Part shown: piece by piece, positions 55,540 through 63,921 of the stretch
Numbering within the stretch: the first letter of the stretch is position 1
Layout: each line of letters starts with the position of its first letter
DNA from: Solibacillus sp. FSL W7-1436
Lineage (GTDB): Bacteria; Bacillota; Bacilli; Bacillales_A; Planococcaceae
Direction of reading: 5' to 3'
Assembly: GCF_038007305.1 (NCBI RefSeq)
Contig: NZ_JBBOWV010000001.1
Span: 62,001-126,000 of the forward strand
DNA: 64,000 nt
The notes under the pieces: model-generated
The model's input: only the letters and a program-made list of their open reading frames with translations
Database searches by the model: none
Told to the model about the DNA's origin: nothing
Program-made: the position numbers and the translations under genes

Positions 55540-57333
55540 TTAATTAGCAGTTGCTTGTTTTGTGAAGCGAGGATGTGCCCAAAGTTCACGCCATTTAATG
55601 AATGATGTAATTACAATGATCAATCCTAATGTCAGCATTATAATCGATAATATACCGTTTAGAATATTGTATCCACCAGCCATATCGTTCCAGTAAACAT
55701 TTTTCACCATCCAGAATCCTGCTACATTTACCGTAATGTATAAATATACTAACGGAATAAAGCAAGTTAAAGCATAAATCCGTTTATCCGCTACTTTCAA
55801 TACGAATGTTACACCACATACTAGACCAATGGAGGCCATCAGCTGGTTGGATACACCGAATAATGCCCAGACAGAGGCAATATCGCCGGAATTCAATAAG
55901 TACCCCCACATGATACAGGCCAATGCACTTGCTCCAATTGCTCCTGGTAGCCAATCCGTCTTTTTCAGCGGCTTGTAAACATTTCCTAAAAAGTCTTGAA
56001 TTAAATAACGTGCTGTACGTGTACCTGCGTCAATGGCAGTTAAAATAAAGACCGCTTCAAACATAATAACAAATTGATAGAAGTAAGCGGTTAGATGACT
56101 AAACCATTCTACACCTGCAAATATGGATGCCATACCAACTGCAAGTGTTACAGCACCACCAGTACGTCCCTCCAAATCCATACCAATCGCTTCTGACAAT
56201 ACTGGTAAATCAACTACCGTCATGCCTAATTTCGCGAATGCTTCAGGTGATGAGTTAATCGCAAAGTAATCTGCCGGATGTAATACCGTAGCGGCGATCA
56301 GTGCCATTACCCCAACGACACATTCTACGAGCATTGCACCAAAACCAACTACGCGAATATCATCCCAACGATTTAACATTTTCGGTGTAGTACCTGACCC
56401 TACAAAAGCATGGAAACCGGAAATAGCTCCACAAGCGATTGTAATCGAAACGAATGGCCATACTGGACCAGCAACGATTGGACCGCCTCCAAGGAATTCA
56501 GGAATAAATGCAGGGAATTGAATTGTCGGATTAATAATGAACACACCAATAATTAAAGCAACAAATACCCCAATTTTCATGAAACTGCTTAAATAATCAC
56601 GCGGTGCCAGTAAGAACCAGACTGGTAAAGCAGCAGCAAAGAATGCGTAAATCGGCAATAGAATCGATAATGTTTCACGATCCAATGTTAATACATCACC
56701 CAACCAAGTACCTTGAATAGACGGTCCGTAGAAAACGGCACCAACAAGGAGAATGACCCCAAGTATTGTTGAAATCTTCAAGTTCCCTGTAAACTTATTA
56801 ATCAGACCCATGAGCATTGCAATCGGTATCGTTGCGGCAACTGCAAATGTTCCCCAAGGGTTTTCTGCTAAAGCTCCTAAAATAACCATCGATAAACCGG
56901 CCATTGTAATTGTAATAATGAAAAGCATCGCTAATCCTGTACAAAAACCTGCGACAGGCCCAAGCTCTTCACGCATAACTTCCGATAATGACTTCCCGCC
57001 TTTTGTCATCGAAGCAAATAATACAACAGCATCATGTACTGCACCCCCGATAACGGCACCAATTAATAACCAAAGATAACCCGGTAAATAACCAAATTGC
57101 GCAGCTAAGATTGGTCCAACTAACGGTCCGGCAGCTGCAATTGCTGCAAAGTGATGCCCGAAAGCTACCCAACGATTTGTCGGTACATAGTCTTGTCCGT
57201 CATTTTTTTCGTTTGCAGGTGTTGGCGTATCTTCATTAATCTTCAATACTTTTTTTGTAAAGAAAATTCCGTAAAAACGATAGGCAATTACTAAAATACA
57301 TATTGCCCCAATTACTAGTGTAATTGCATTCAT
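55540..57333 (-). CDS. cstA: Carbon starvation protein CstA (peptide/pyruvate transporter)
   Basis: A 597-aa membrane protein with about 15-16 predicted helices. It carries the CstA signatures GQDYVPTNRWVAFGHHFAAIAAAGPLVGP near residue 48 and GGAVHDAVVLFASM near 97. A C-terminal DUF4161-like part follows, with SVWALFGVSNQLMASI near 500. Related proteins import pyruvate or peptides during carbon shortage. It stands alone. A near-perfect inverted repeat about 70 bases upstream may be an operator. Confidence 0.93.
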   Translation of the reverse strand: MNAITLVIGAICILVIAYRFYGIFFTKKVLKINEDTPTPANEKNDGQDYVPTNRWVAFGHHFAAIAAAGPLVGPILAAQFGYLPGYLWLLIGAVIGGAVHDAVVLFASMTKGGKSLSEVMREELGPVAGFCTGLAMLFIITITMAGLSMVILGALAENPWGTFAVAATIPIAMLMGLINKFTGNLKISTILGVILLVGAVFYGPSIQGTWLGDVLTLDRETLSILLPIYAFFAAALPVWFLLAPRDYLSSFMKIGVFVALIIGVFIINPTIQFPAFIPEFLGGGPIVAGPVWPFVSITIACGAISGFHAFVGSGTTPKMLNRWDDIRVVGFGAMLVECVVGVMALIAATVLHPADYFAINSSPEAFAKLGMTVVDLPVLSEAIGMDLEGRTGGAVTLAVGMASIFAGVEWFSHLTAYFYQFVIMFEAVFILTAIDAGTRTARYLIQDFLGNVYKPLKKTDWLPGAIGASALACIMWGYLLNSGDIASVWALFGVSNQLMASIGLVCGVTFVLKVADKRIYALTCFIPLVYLYITVNVAGFWMVKNVYWNDMAGGYNILNGILSIIMLTLGLIIVITSFIKWRELWAHPRFTKQATAN

Positions 57334-57620
57334 TACATTCTCCCCCTATGTATCTCTCTTTTGTTGTAGTATAACAATAACAAATTCTGAAACTGTTGTA
57401 TCACAAATTTTCAAATTAACTGAAAATTGTGCACAATAGCTATTTTATCATACTAAACAGCCGGAATTATTAAAATAATCAAAATAATAGAAATGATTTT
57501 TGCATACATTGCTTCACATATCTATGTCATATGAATACTTTCTTCTCAATAAAGAACTCCATTATTCATTCCTGATAATTTTATATCATTTTTTTGTAAT
57601 ATAAATGAAATATAATTAAT
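57334..57620. other. Non-coding region upstream of cstA
   Basis: No gene was seen. It holds a long inverted repeat (57402-57413 with 57421-57431) and AT-rich DNA. A minus-strand TATACT near 57365 is a possible cstA -10, without a clear -35. Confidence 0.4.
57402..57431 (-). repeat. Inverted repeat upstream of cstA
   Basis: CACAAATTTTCA and TGAAAATTGTG flank a 7-nt spacer (one unpaired base). The repeat is about 70 bases before the cstA start and could be a regulator-binding dyad. It is not a CcpA cre-type sequence. Confidence 0.6.
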
Positions 57621-57645
57621 GTTTATTATAAAGTGAGATGGGAAT
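57621..57645 (+). promoter_or_regulatory. SigmaB-like promoter of the KGG protein gene
   Basis: GTTTAT at 57621-57626 and GGGAAT at 57640-57645 have a 13-base spacer. This fits the general-stress SigmaB consensus (GTTTaa-N12-15-GGGtAt). It precedes a GsiB-like gene, a classic SigmaB target in B. subtilis. Confidence 0.7.
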
Positions 57646-57699
57646 TTAACTAGTAAGCTTAGCAATAAGCTAAAAATTTTCACTAGGAGGATGTAAGAC

Positions 57700-57993
57700 A
57701 TGGCTAATAACAACAAACGTAATCAGAATCAGAATGACGGATCAATGACGGTTCAAGAAGCGGGTCGTAAAGGCGGAGAAGCTACATCTAATAACCATGG
57801 TAGAGAATTTTATGAAGAAATCGGCCGTAAAGGTGGAGAAGCGAGCAGCGGAAACAACCAAAACGGTAATAACAACAATAACAACAGCGGCAAAATGAGC
57901 CGTGAAGAGGCTGGCCGTAAAGGCGGAGAAGCAAGCCGCAGAAATAATAACAGCAACAATTCCAACAATAAAAATAACAAAAATAACTCTTAA
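57700..57993 (+). CDS. KGG-repeat general stress protein (GsiB-like)
   Basis: A 97-aa, highly hydrophilic protein with three KGG repeats of form GRKGGEA (near residues 22, 42 and 71), separated by Asn/Gln/Ser-rich linkers. It ends in a poly-Asn/Lys tail. The repeats are those of B. subtilis GsiB and other dehydration/stress proteins; the Asn-rich linkers are an unusual expansion. AGGAGG lies 8 bases before the ATG and a SigmaB-like promoter lies upstream. It is followed by a strong terminator. Confidence 0.88.
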   Translation: MANNNKRNQNQNDGSMTVQEAGRKGGEATSNNHGREFYEEIGRKGGEASSGNNQNGNNNNNNSGKMSREEAGRKGGEASRRNNNSNNSNNKNNKNNS

Positions 57994-58052
57994 TTAGTTG
58001 AATAACCTTGAAGACAGGTTAATTGAATATGTAAATATCATTTACGTTAATA

Positions 58053-58090
58053 AAAGATGTCTGCCATTTAGAAGAATGGCAGACATCTTT
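58053..58090 (+). terminator. Intrinsic terminator after the KGG gene
   Basis: A 16-bp perfect stem (AAAGATGTCTGCCATT / AATGGCAGACATCTTT) with a 6-nt loop is followed by TTTT. Confidence 0.9.
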
Positions 58091-58156
58091 TTTTGTATGC
58101 TTTTACTCGTTTATCCAAAATTTATCTCAATCAGTATACATATCCAAACAAATTAC

Positions 58157-58185
58157 TTGAAAATATTATATGAGAATTATATATT
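58157..58185 (+). promoter_or_regulatory. SigmaA promoter of the HELGH protein gene
   Basis: TTGAAA at 58157-58162 and TATATT at 58180-58185 have a 17-base spacer. The expected start point is about 58192, at the base of a hairpin. Confidence 0.7.
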
Positions 58186-58192
58186 ATTTTAT

Positions 58193-58214
58193 GCTCGCTA
58201 TATTCAAAGCGAGC
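58193..58214 (+). repeat. Hairpin at the 5' end of the HELGH mRNA
   Basis: GCTCGCT / AGCGAGC form a perfect 7-bp stem with an 8-nt loop at the predicted 5' end of the transcript. It may protect the mRNA from 5' degradation. Confidence 0.6.
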
Positions 58215-58257
58215 GTTTTATTGTGTTTTCTTATTTATTTTATATATAGAAAAGGAA

Positions 58258-58821
58258 ATGAGCGCATACATGCAACAATCTACAAACGAATCTTTATTTG
58301 AATTAATTAATTCCACTATAAAAGCTACCGGCCTCAATACAATATTGGAAGAGGATCATACCGGAGTAAATATGAGCTATAATTTTATAACAAATGTTGT
58401 TAGTTTTGATGCAAACCGTTTAGTGGAAGCTGCTGATGAACTATCAAGCATTCCATTTGATCAATATGTAAAAACCATTACACTTCATGAACTAGGTCAT
58501 GCGATTGACCGTCCTGCCCTAGATGCTTCTTTAACGAGAACCCTCGATTATTTTAATATGCGGGATCAATATTCTACCGAAGAAATTTTTCAAAACCCCG
58601 ATTTACTAGGTATGATTATTGAAGAACATCAAATGAACATCGCTTTTGAAGAAACTGCCTGGGCAAATGCAGAAATCCTGAATCAAAAATTACAATATAT
58701 CGATCATAATTCATTTGAAATGATAAAGAAACATAGTCTTTCCACTTATATTAGAAATTATGAAGAAGATTTGGCTGCTTACAAAACGCTGCTGGAACAA
58801 ACAGAGCTTCAGCCTGTTTAA
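58258..58821 (+). CDS. Small metallopeptidase-like protein (HELGH motif)
   Basis: A 187-aa protein without signal peptide. Residues 77-81 are HELGH in the context VKTITLHELGHAIDRPAL, the zinc-binding helix of gluzincin-type peptidases. A Glu in FEETAWANAE (residues 131-139) is a candidate third ligand and AW-x-x-A supports it. The N- and C-terminal regions have no family I recognise. ATG 58258 directly follows AAAAGGAA (spacing very short); ATG 58270 is a possible alternative. Transcribed from its own promoter. Confidence 0.75.
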   Translation: MSAYMQQSTNESLFELINSTIKATGLNTILEEDHTGVNMSYNFITNVVSFDANRLVEAADELSSIPFDQYVKTITLHELGHAIDRPALDASLTRTLDYFNMRDQYSTEEIFQNPDLLGMIIEEHQMNIAFEETAWANAEILNQKLQYIDHNSFEMIKKHSLSTYIRNYEEDLAAYKTLLEQTELQPV

Positions 58822-58855
58822 TTTTAGTCGGCAAACAATTAATAATACGTAACAA

Positions 58856-58899
58856 AACAACGATTTTGAAAGTGAATATTGCCTTTCAAGATCGTTGTT
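58856..58899. terminator. Bidirectional terminator between HELGH and RNase J genes
   Basis: AACAACGAT / ATCGTTGTT (with an inner GAAAG / CTTTC pair) sits between the converging genes. TTTTTT follows on the plus side, and TTTGTT on the minus side. Confidence 0.85.
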
Positions 58900-58910
58900 C
58901 TTTTTTAATT

Positions 58911-60575
58911 TTATATTTCAATAATAATCGGTAAAATCATTGGTTTTTTCATTTTTAATGTAAAGATATATTGATCTACCGCGTGTTTAATCGCCTTTTT
59001 CATAGCAAAAGGATTGGCTTCATTGAAGTTTTCTACAGCTGCCTGAGCAATTTCGTTTATATCATTTATTAATGCTTCTGAATCCCTTGCATAGACGAAC
59101 CCGCGTGAAATACTGTCCGGCCCTGAAATAATGGAACCATCGAATTTACTGATTGTCACAACAATAACAAGCATCCCGTCTTCGGATAGCTGCTTCCGGT
59201 CTCGCAGTACGATTTCACCGACTTCATCACTTCCCGTACCGTCCACATACGTATCCCCCGCCGGAATAGCGCGTGTTTGCCGTGCTTCCCCGCCTTTAAT
59301 ATCAACAATCTCACCATTTTTCAGGATAAATGTATGCCCTTTTTCAACTCCAACCGCTTCCGCCAATGAACGGTGAATATGAAGCATACGGTATTCACCA
59401 TGAATCGGAATAAAATATTTGGGCTTCATGAGTGTCAGCATCATTTTTAGATCTTCCTGATAACCATGTCCAGAAACGTGCATACCAGTAATGCTTGAAT
59501 TTCCGTAAACAACTTTTGCGCCAAGCTGAAACAGATTATCCACTATTTTCGAAACATCTTTTTCATTTCCCGGTATGGGAGAAGCTGCGAAAATAACCGT
59601 ATCGCCTTGCACAACTTTGACATCACGATTGCGGCCGGTCGAGAGTCTTGAAAGCGCTGCTAATGGCTCCCCTTGGCTTCCTGTACATAATATTACTGCC
59701 CGTTCCGGCGGTAACTCCTTCAATTCTCTTGGTTCGATAAGCATCCAGCCCGGAATATCCAAATAGCCCAGCCGCATCGCAACAGATGTAACATTCACCA
59801 TACTGCGACCTAAAAGAACAATTTTCCGGTTTGTCTTTTTTGCCGCTTCGACGATTTGATGAATACGATTCACATTGGATGCAAAGGTAGAAATGAAGAT
59901 TTTTCCGGTCGCCTGTTGAAACGCCTCATCCAAATGACGTCCAATTACTTGCTCCGATGGTGTAAAACCAGGTCGTTCAGCGTTTGTACTTTCGGAAATA
60001 AGCGCAAGCACCCCTTCTGATCCGAGTGCTGCCATTTTGTGAATATCCGATGTTTGATCATTGACAGGTGTAAAATCAAATTTAAAGTCACCTGTATGGA
60101 TGACTTTCCCTTCCGGAGTATGAAAAACAATCCCTAAACAGTCAGGAATGCTGTGACTTGTCTTAAAGAATGTGATAGATAATTGATCGAAACTAATTTG
60201 TGAATCTGCATTAATCTCATTTAATTCTGAATCACGGAGCAATTTATGCTCCTTTAATTTCAATTCAATTAACCCGAGTGTAAATCTAGAAGCATATATC
60301 GGTATATTAATTTTTCTCAGCAAATACGGGATACCGCCAATATGATCCTCATGTCCATGTGTTACAACCAATGCTTTGATTTTATGTTTATTTTCCTCCA
60401 AATAACTTAAATCCGGGATAATCAAATCAACACCCAATAAGCTTTGATCCGCAAATTTCCCACCACAGTCAACAATGATTAATTCCTGCCCATACTCGAT
60501 GACGTACATATTTTTTCCGATTTCATTAATGCCGCCGAGTGCAAAGATGGATAGTGTATTTTCAGTATTTAGCAA
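58911..60575 (-). CDS. RNase J family ribonuclease
   Basis: A 554-aa metallo-beta-lactamase/beta-CASP nuclease. Motifs are FALGGINEIGKNMYVIEYG at the N-terminus, the two-zinc motif HGHEDH at residues 73-78, HTGDFKFDFTPV near 160 and the beta-CASP region. HVSGHGYQEDLKMML lies near 370 and PMILPIIIEI at the C-terminus. B. subtilis has RNase J1 and J2; here the metal motif is intact (as in J1), while NAERPGFTPSE resembles J2. It is therefore a J-type paralogue whose class is uncertain. Members act as 5'-3' exonucleases and endonucleases in mRNA decay. It is a single-gene unit. Confidence 0.9.
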   Translation of the reverse strand: MLNTENTLSIFALGGINEIGKNMYVIEYGQELIIVDCGGKFADQSLLGVDLIIPDLSYLEENKHKIKALVVTHGHEDHIGGIPYLLRKINIPIYASRFTLGLIELKLKEHKLLRDSELNEINADSQISFDQLSITFFKTSHSIPDCLGIVFHTPEGKVIHTGDFKFDFTPVNDQTSDIHKMAALGSEGVLALISESTNAERPGFTPSEQVIGRHLDEAFQQATGKIFISTFASNVNRIHQIVEAAKKTNRKIVLLGRSMVNVTSVAMRLGYLDIPGWMLIEPRELKELPPERAVILCTGSQGEPLAALSRLSTGRNRDVKVVQGDTVIFAASPIPGNEKDVSKIVDNLFQLGAKVVYGNSSITGMHVSGHGYQEDLKMMLTLMKPKYFIPIHGEYRMLHIHRSLAEAVGVEKGHTFILKNGEIVDIKGGEARQTRAIPAGDTYVDGTGSDEVGEIVLRDRKQLSEDGMLVIVVTISKFDGSIISGPDSISRGFVYARDSEALINDINEIAQAAVENFNEANPFAMKKAIKHAVDQYIFTLKMKKPMILPIIIEI

Positions 60576-60738
60576 CTTCGAGTCCTCCTATAGGATGGAT
60601 ATTTTTATGTGTGCATAAAATTTTGCTTTATACAGTAGTATTTCTAATTTAAAAAGAAACTATACGAAAGCAGTTCACGATGTTTTGAAATAATTCATCG
60701 TATTTCGCCCATACTACTATTGAAAGGATTTGATAACG

Positions 60739-61422
60739 ATGCTTAGTGAAAAACAGCTTACTAAATTAAAACGACTGCTCATCGAACAAAAAAGAGAATT
60801 AATTGGTGATGTCAATTCAAATGAAAATGAGCTAATTGCACATGCGAGTTTAAGGGATTCTACTGATGAACTTTCCACTATTGATAATCATCCCGCGGAT
60901 TTGGCAACCGAATTATATGACCGTGAAAAAGATATGGCGTTAAAAGTACACAGTGATGATTTATTGGGCCAAATCGAGGCAGCTTTTGATCGGATGAATG
61001 ATGGTACATATGGAGTTTGTGCAAAATGCCAAACAGAAATCCCATATGATCGGCTGCAAGCAATTCCGTATACTGCTTTTTGTATTGAGCATAGTGATGC
61101 AAAAACTCCTGCAACAGATCGTCCGGTTGAAGAACAACTGCTCCACCCGGCTGTAGACAACTCCTTTTCAAATAGGGAAAAGGATGATGAGCTTCAAGAT
61201 AACGAAGACTCCTTCCAAATCGTCGCACAGTACGGGAATTCCGATACACCGGCAGATTTTGAAGGGGATTTTGATCACTACAACGATTTATATAAAGACA
61301 AAGATGATGAAGATACGTATTCCGCACTGGAAATATTGCATGTATCAAAAGAAGACTATCTTCAAGGGCAAATTTCCAAGGAGTATGCAGATGAAGCACG
61401 TAAATATGATTATTTAGAATGA
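60739..61422 (+). CDS. YteA-like DksA/TraR-family protein
   Basis: A 227-aa acidic protein. The N-terminal coiled coil (LSEKQLTKLKRLLIEQKRELI) and STIDNHPADLATELYDREKDMAL are typical of the YteA group. They are followed by the DksA-type zinc finger region (YGVCAKCQTEIPYDRL and FCIEH). The second half of the finger lacks a full CxxC (only one Cys), so zinc binding may be reduced. The long acidic C-terminal tail is as in B. subtilis YteA. ATG 60739 has AAAGGA 10 bases upstream. Function unknown; regulation of RNA polymerase by analogy with DksA only. Confidence 0.8.
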   Translation: MLSEKQLTKLKRLLIEQKRELIGDVNSNENELIAHASLRDSTDELSTIDNHPADLATELYDREKDMALKVHSDDLLGQIEAAFDRMNDGTYGVCAKCQTEIPYDRLQAIPYTAFCIEHSDAKTPATDRPVEEQLLHPAVDNSFSNREKDDELQDNEDSFQIVAQYGNSDTPADFEGDFDHYNDLYKDKDDEDTYSALEILHVSKEDYLQGQISKEYADEARKYDYLE

Positions 61423-61437
61423 CCGCAATATATTCAA

Positions 61438-61467
61438 AAAGCCGAGAATTCCTGTGTTCTCGGCTTT
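61438..61467. terminator. Bidirectional terminator between yteA-like and adh genes
   Basis: An 11-bp perfect stem (AAAGCCGAGAA / TTCTCGGCTTT) with an 8-nt loop has T/A runs on both sides. Confidence 0.85.
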
Positions 61468-61474
61468 GATCAAT

Positions 61475-62566
61475 TTATTTCGCGATTTTTAAAATAGGTT
61501 TAATCGTAGTTCCTTTTTTAGAGTCTTCAAATGCTTCATTAATTTGTTCAAATTCATAAAACTTTACGAGGCGATCAAAAGGGAATTTACCATCTTTGTA
61601 ATAGTTGACCAACTCCGGAATAAATACACGTGGTACCGAATCTCCTTCGATAACCCCCATCATTGTTTTCCCTTCTGCCATAATGTCGTTATGGACATCA
61701 ATTGCCATCTCAGGTGTTACACCTACTATCGCACAAGTACCTAGTGGGCGTAATGCATTTAGGGATTGTTTCACAACTGGCGGCACACCTGTCGTTTCAA
61801 CTGCATAGTTTGAACCGCCGTTTGTAATCTTTTTCACTTCTGCAACAACATCCACATTCCGTCCATTTAATACATGTGTCGCCCCGAGTTCCTTAGCAAA
61901 TTCCAGCCGGGAGTCATGGACATCAACTGCGATTATTTGTTTGCAGCCGACTATTTTTGCTGCCATCAGTGCAGATAAACCAACAGCACCGCATCCGTAA
62001 ATGACAATTGTAGAACCGAATTGTGGGCGGAGTCTATTTAATACAGTTCCGGCACCTGTCTGAATCCCACAGCCAAGTGGGCCAAGCAATGCTAGGTCGA
62101 CATCTTTATCTACTTTTACAACATTTCGCTCATGAGCAATTGCGTATGTTCCGAATGAGGACTGGCCGAAGAATGTTGCTAACTCGGTACCATCTTTTGA
62201 AAGACGTGTTGTATAGTCATCCTGGACACCTCCAAAGTTGAGAGGATTAAACGTATCACATACTGTCGGGTGGCCCGTCAAACAGTTTGGACATGAACCG
62301 CAATGTGCAAATGATAAAACAACATGGTCACCCTTTTCTAAACTTGTTACGCCTTCACCCACTTCTTCCACAATCCCTGATCCTTCATGACCAAGAACTG
62401 CCGGAAGTGGAGCAATTGCCAAATCACGCGCTACCGCATCTGTATGACAAACACCAGTTGCTACAATTTTAATCAATACTTCATTTGCTTTTGGAGATGC
62501 AAGTTCCACTTCCTGCAAGACAAAATCTTTTCCTTGTGCTTCAGTTACAGCTGCTGTAATTTTCAT
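61475..62566 (-). CDS. Zinc-dependent alcohol dehydrogenase (aryl-alcohol type)
   Basis: A 363-aa medium-chain dehydrogenase. The catalytic zinc Cys is in ATGVCHTDAVARD near residue 37, with GHEGSGIVEEVGEGVT near 60. The structural-zinc cysteines lie in HCGSCPNCLTGHPTVC near 90. The nucleotide-binding motif GCGAVGLSALMAAK lies near 190, followed by AVDVHD, whose Asp suggests NAD(H) preference. The family includes aryl-alcohol and benzyl-alcohol dehydrogenases; the substrate is not visible. It ends in the shared terminator. Confidence 0.93.
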   Translation of the reverse strand: MKITAAVTEAQGKDFVLQEVELASPKANEVLIKIVATGVCHTDAVARDLAIAPLPAVLGHEGSGIVEEVGEGVTSLEKGDHVVLSFAHCGSCPNCLTGHPTVCDTFNPLNFGGVQDDYTTRLSKDGTELATFFGQSSFGTYAIAHERNVVKVDKDVDLALLGPLGCGIQTGAGTVLNRLRPQFGSTIVIYGCGAVGLSALMAAKIVGCKQIIAVDVHDSRLEFAKELGATHVLNGRNVDVVAEVKKITNGGSNYAVETTGVPPVVKQSLNALRPLGTCAIVGVTPEMAIDVHNDIMAEGKTMMGVIEGDSVPRVFIPELVNYYKDGKFPFDRLVKFYEFEQINEAFEDSKKGTTIKPILKIAK

Positions 62567-62866
62567 TTCACTGTGTCTCCTTATTTGTTAATTTATTCTC
62601 ACCTACCTTACTATTCCCAATCATTTTATAATTACACTTCATTATAAAAAGCGGTTCAAAAAGCAAAAAGCGTTATATCTTTATTAATGGGCACAATCAA
62701 CTGTTTCTGCATTTTAATATGTGCCTGTACGTATATACCATTACGGATCCTATGTCCAAAAACTGTACATTTTTAATAAGTGAAAAGGATTTATTATTAT
62801 TTTTTATAGTATATTTGTACTTGATGGTATACAGTAAAGTTAAAATTTAGAAGTGAGGGGATACTC
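62567..62866. other. Divergent intergenic region between adh and the EAL gene
   Basis: AT-rich with no credible gene. A weak GGCACA / TGTGCC pairing (about 62690-62728) was seen. No clear consensus promoter was recognised, but both neighbours must start here. Confidence 0.4.
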
Positions 62867-63859
62867 ATGTCCTGTAAAAACTGTGTCGTATCTGAATTAC
62901 AGTTTGATATTTTATTAGAAGGTAAAAACAATCTAGCTATGATGGATATGATTGTCGATCACTTTAACCGTCGGAATTTAACGATTACAAAAAAGGAACA
63001 GTATGTAACAATACAAGAATCTGGTGTAAGGGAGTTTCTTGACTTCAGCAGGGATTATATGGAGCCTGAACAGATTTATTTTAGAATTGATGAGATGGAT
63101 TGGAAAACTATAGCTGATATTGAAACAGTTTTGGAAATGCAATGGATTGATGATGTCATACATAGAAATGCAATTGCCAGCTATTCACAGCCTATCGTAA
63201 ATAATAAAAAAGAAATTTATGCTTATGAAGTGCTTTCACGCTTTACCCGTGAAGATGGAACGCTTATATTCCCTAACGAAATTTTTACAGCAGCAAAAAG
63301 TCGTGGCCGCTTGTATGCATTGGACCGTTTATGTCGAATGGCTGCCGTAAAATACGCTGCTGTGCTTAAGAAAAAGACATTTATCAATTTCATACCTACA
63401 TCGATTTATTCTCCGGAATATTGTCTGCAGTCAACGGTAAAGCTTGCTAAGCTTCTGCAAATTGACCCGAATCAATTTGTTTTTGAAGTTGTCGAATCGG
63501 AGCAGGTCGATGATATTGAGCATTTAAAATCGATCTTGAATTACTATAACGAAAAAGGCTTTCAATATGCTTTGGATGATGTAGGAGAAGGGTATAACAC
63601 ACTGGAAATGCTCGCTGATATGAAACCGCATTATATGAAGCTTGATATGAAGTATGTACAAGGTGTAAAAAATGATCTTGAAAAACAACTTACCGCTAAA
63701 CAGTTTTTAAAGACAGCACTTGAAATTGGCGCAACACCGCTTGCTGAAGGTATTGAAACCGAGGAAGACTTTGAATGGCTGAAACAAATCGGCTATGAGC
63801 TTTTCCAGGGTTATTTATTCGGAAAACCAAGCCTCGAGCCACAGCGTTCTATTAGATAA
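62867..63859 (+). CDS. EAL-domain cyclic-di-GMP phosphodiesterase
   Basis: A 330-aa cytoplasmic protein. Residues about 1-105 form a non-catalytic N-terminal domain with no clear family. About 110-330 is an EAL domain. The EAL motif itself reads EVLSR. The other catalytic signatures (INF/P, FEVVESE, ALDDVGEG, KLDMKYV, AEGIET) keep the acidic metal and base residues, so hydrolysis of c-di-GMP to pGpG is likely. GAGGGG lies 7 bases before the ATG. A strong terminator follows. Confidence 0.85.
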   Translation: MSCKNCVVSELQFDILLEGKNNLAMMDMIVDHFNRRNLTITKKEQYVTIQESGVREFLDFSRDYMEPEQIYFRIDEMDWKTIADIETVLEMQWIDDVIHRNAIASYSQPIVNNKKEIYAYEVLSRFTREDGTLIFPNEIFTAAKSRGRLYALDRLCRMAAVKYAAVLKKKTFINFIPTSIYSPEYCLQSTVKLAKLLQIDPNQFVFEVVESEQVDDIEHLKSILNYYNEKGFQYALDDVGEGYNTLEMLADMKPHYMKLDMKYVQGVKNDLEKQLTAKQFLKTALEIGATPLAEGIETEEDFEWLKQIGYELFQGYLFGKPSLEPQRSIR

Positions 63860-63860
63860 G

Positions 63861-63906
63861 AAAAAGCTATATGCAGGAGTTTTTCACTACAGCATATAGC
63901 TTTTTT
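63861..63906. terminator. Bidirectional terminator at the right edge
   Basis: A 14-bp perfect stem (AAAAAGCTATATGC / GCATATAGCTTTTT) with a 17-nt loop has T-runs on both strands. It separates the EAL gene from the minus-strand fragment beyond it. Confidence 0.9.
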
Positions 63907-63921
63907 CATATCAATCATATA

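Noticed and set aside
57998-58249. 83-codon plus-strand frame after the KGG gene
   Set aside because: It runs straight through a perfect 16-bp terminator, has no ribosome-binding site and is low-complexity hydrophobic.
60878-61399. 173-codon minus-strand frame opposite the yteA-like gene
   Set aside because: Shadow of a well-supported coding gene on the plus strand; His/Leu-rich antisense composition.
62723-62848. Small plus-strand frame upstream of the EAL gene
   Set aside because: About 41 codons from ATG, no ribosome-binding site, and it ends in the EAL leader; probably non-coding.
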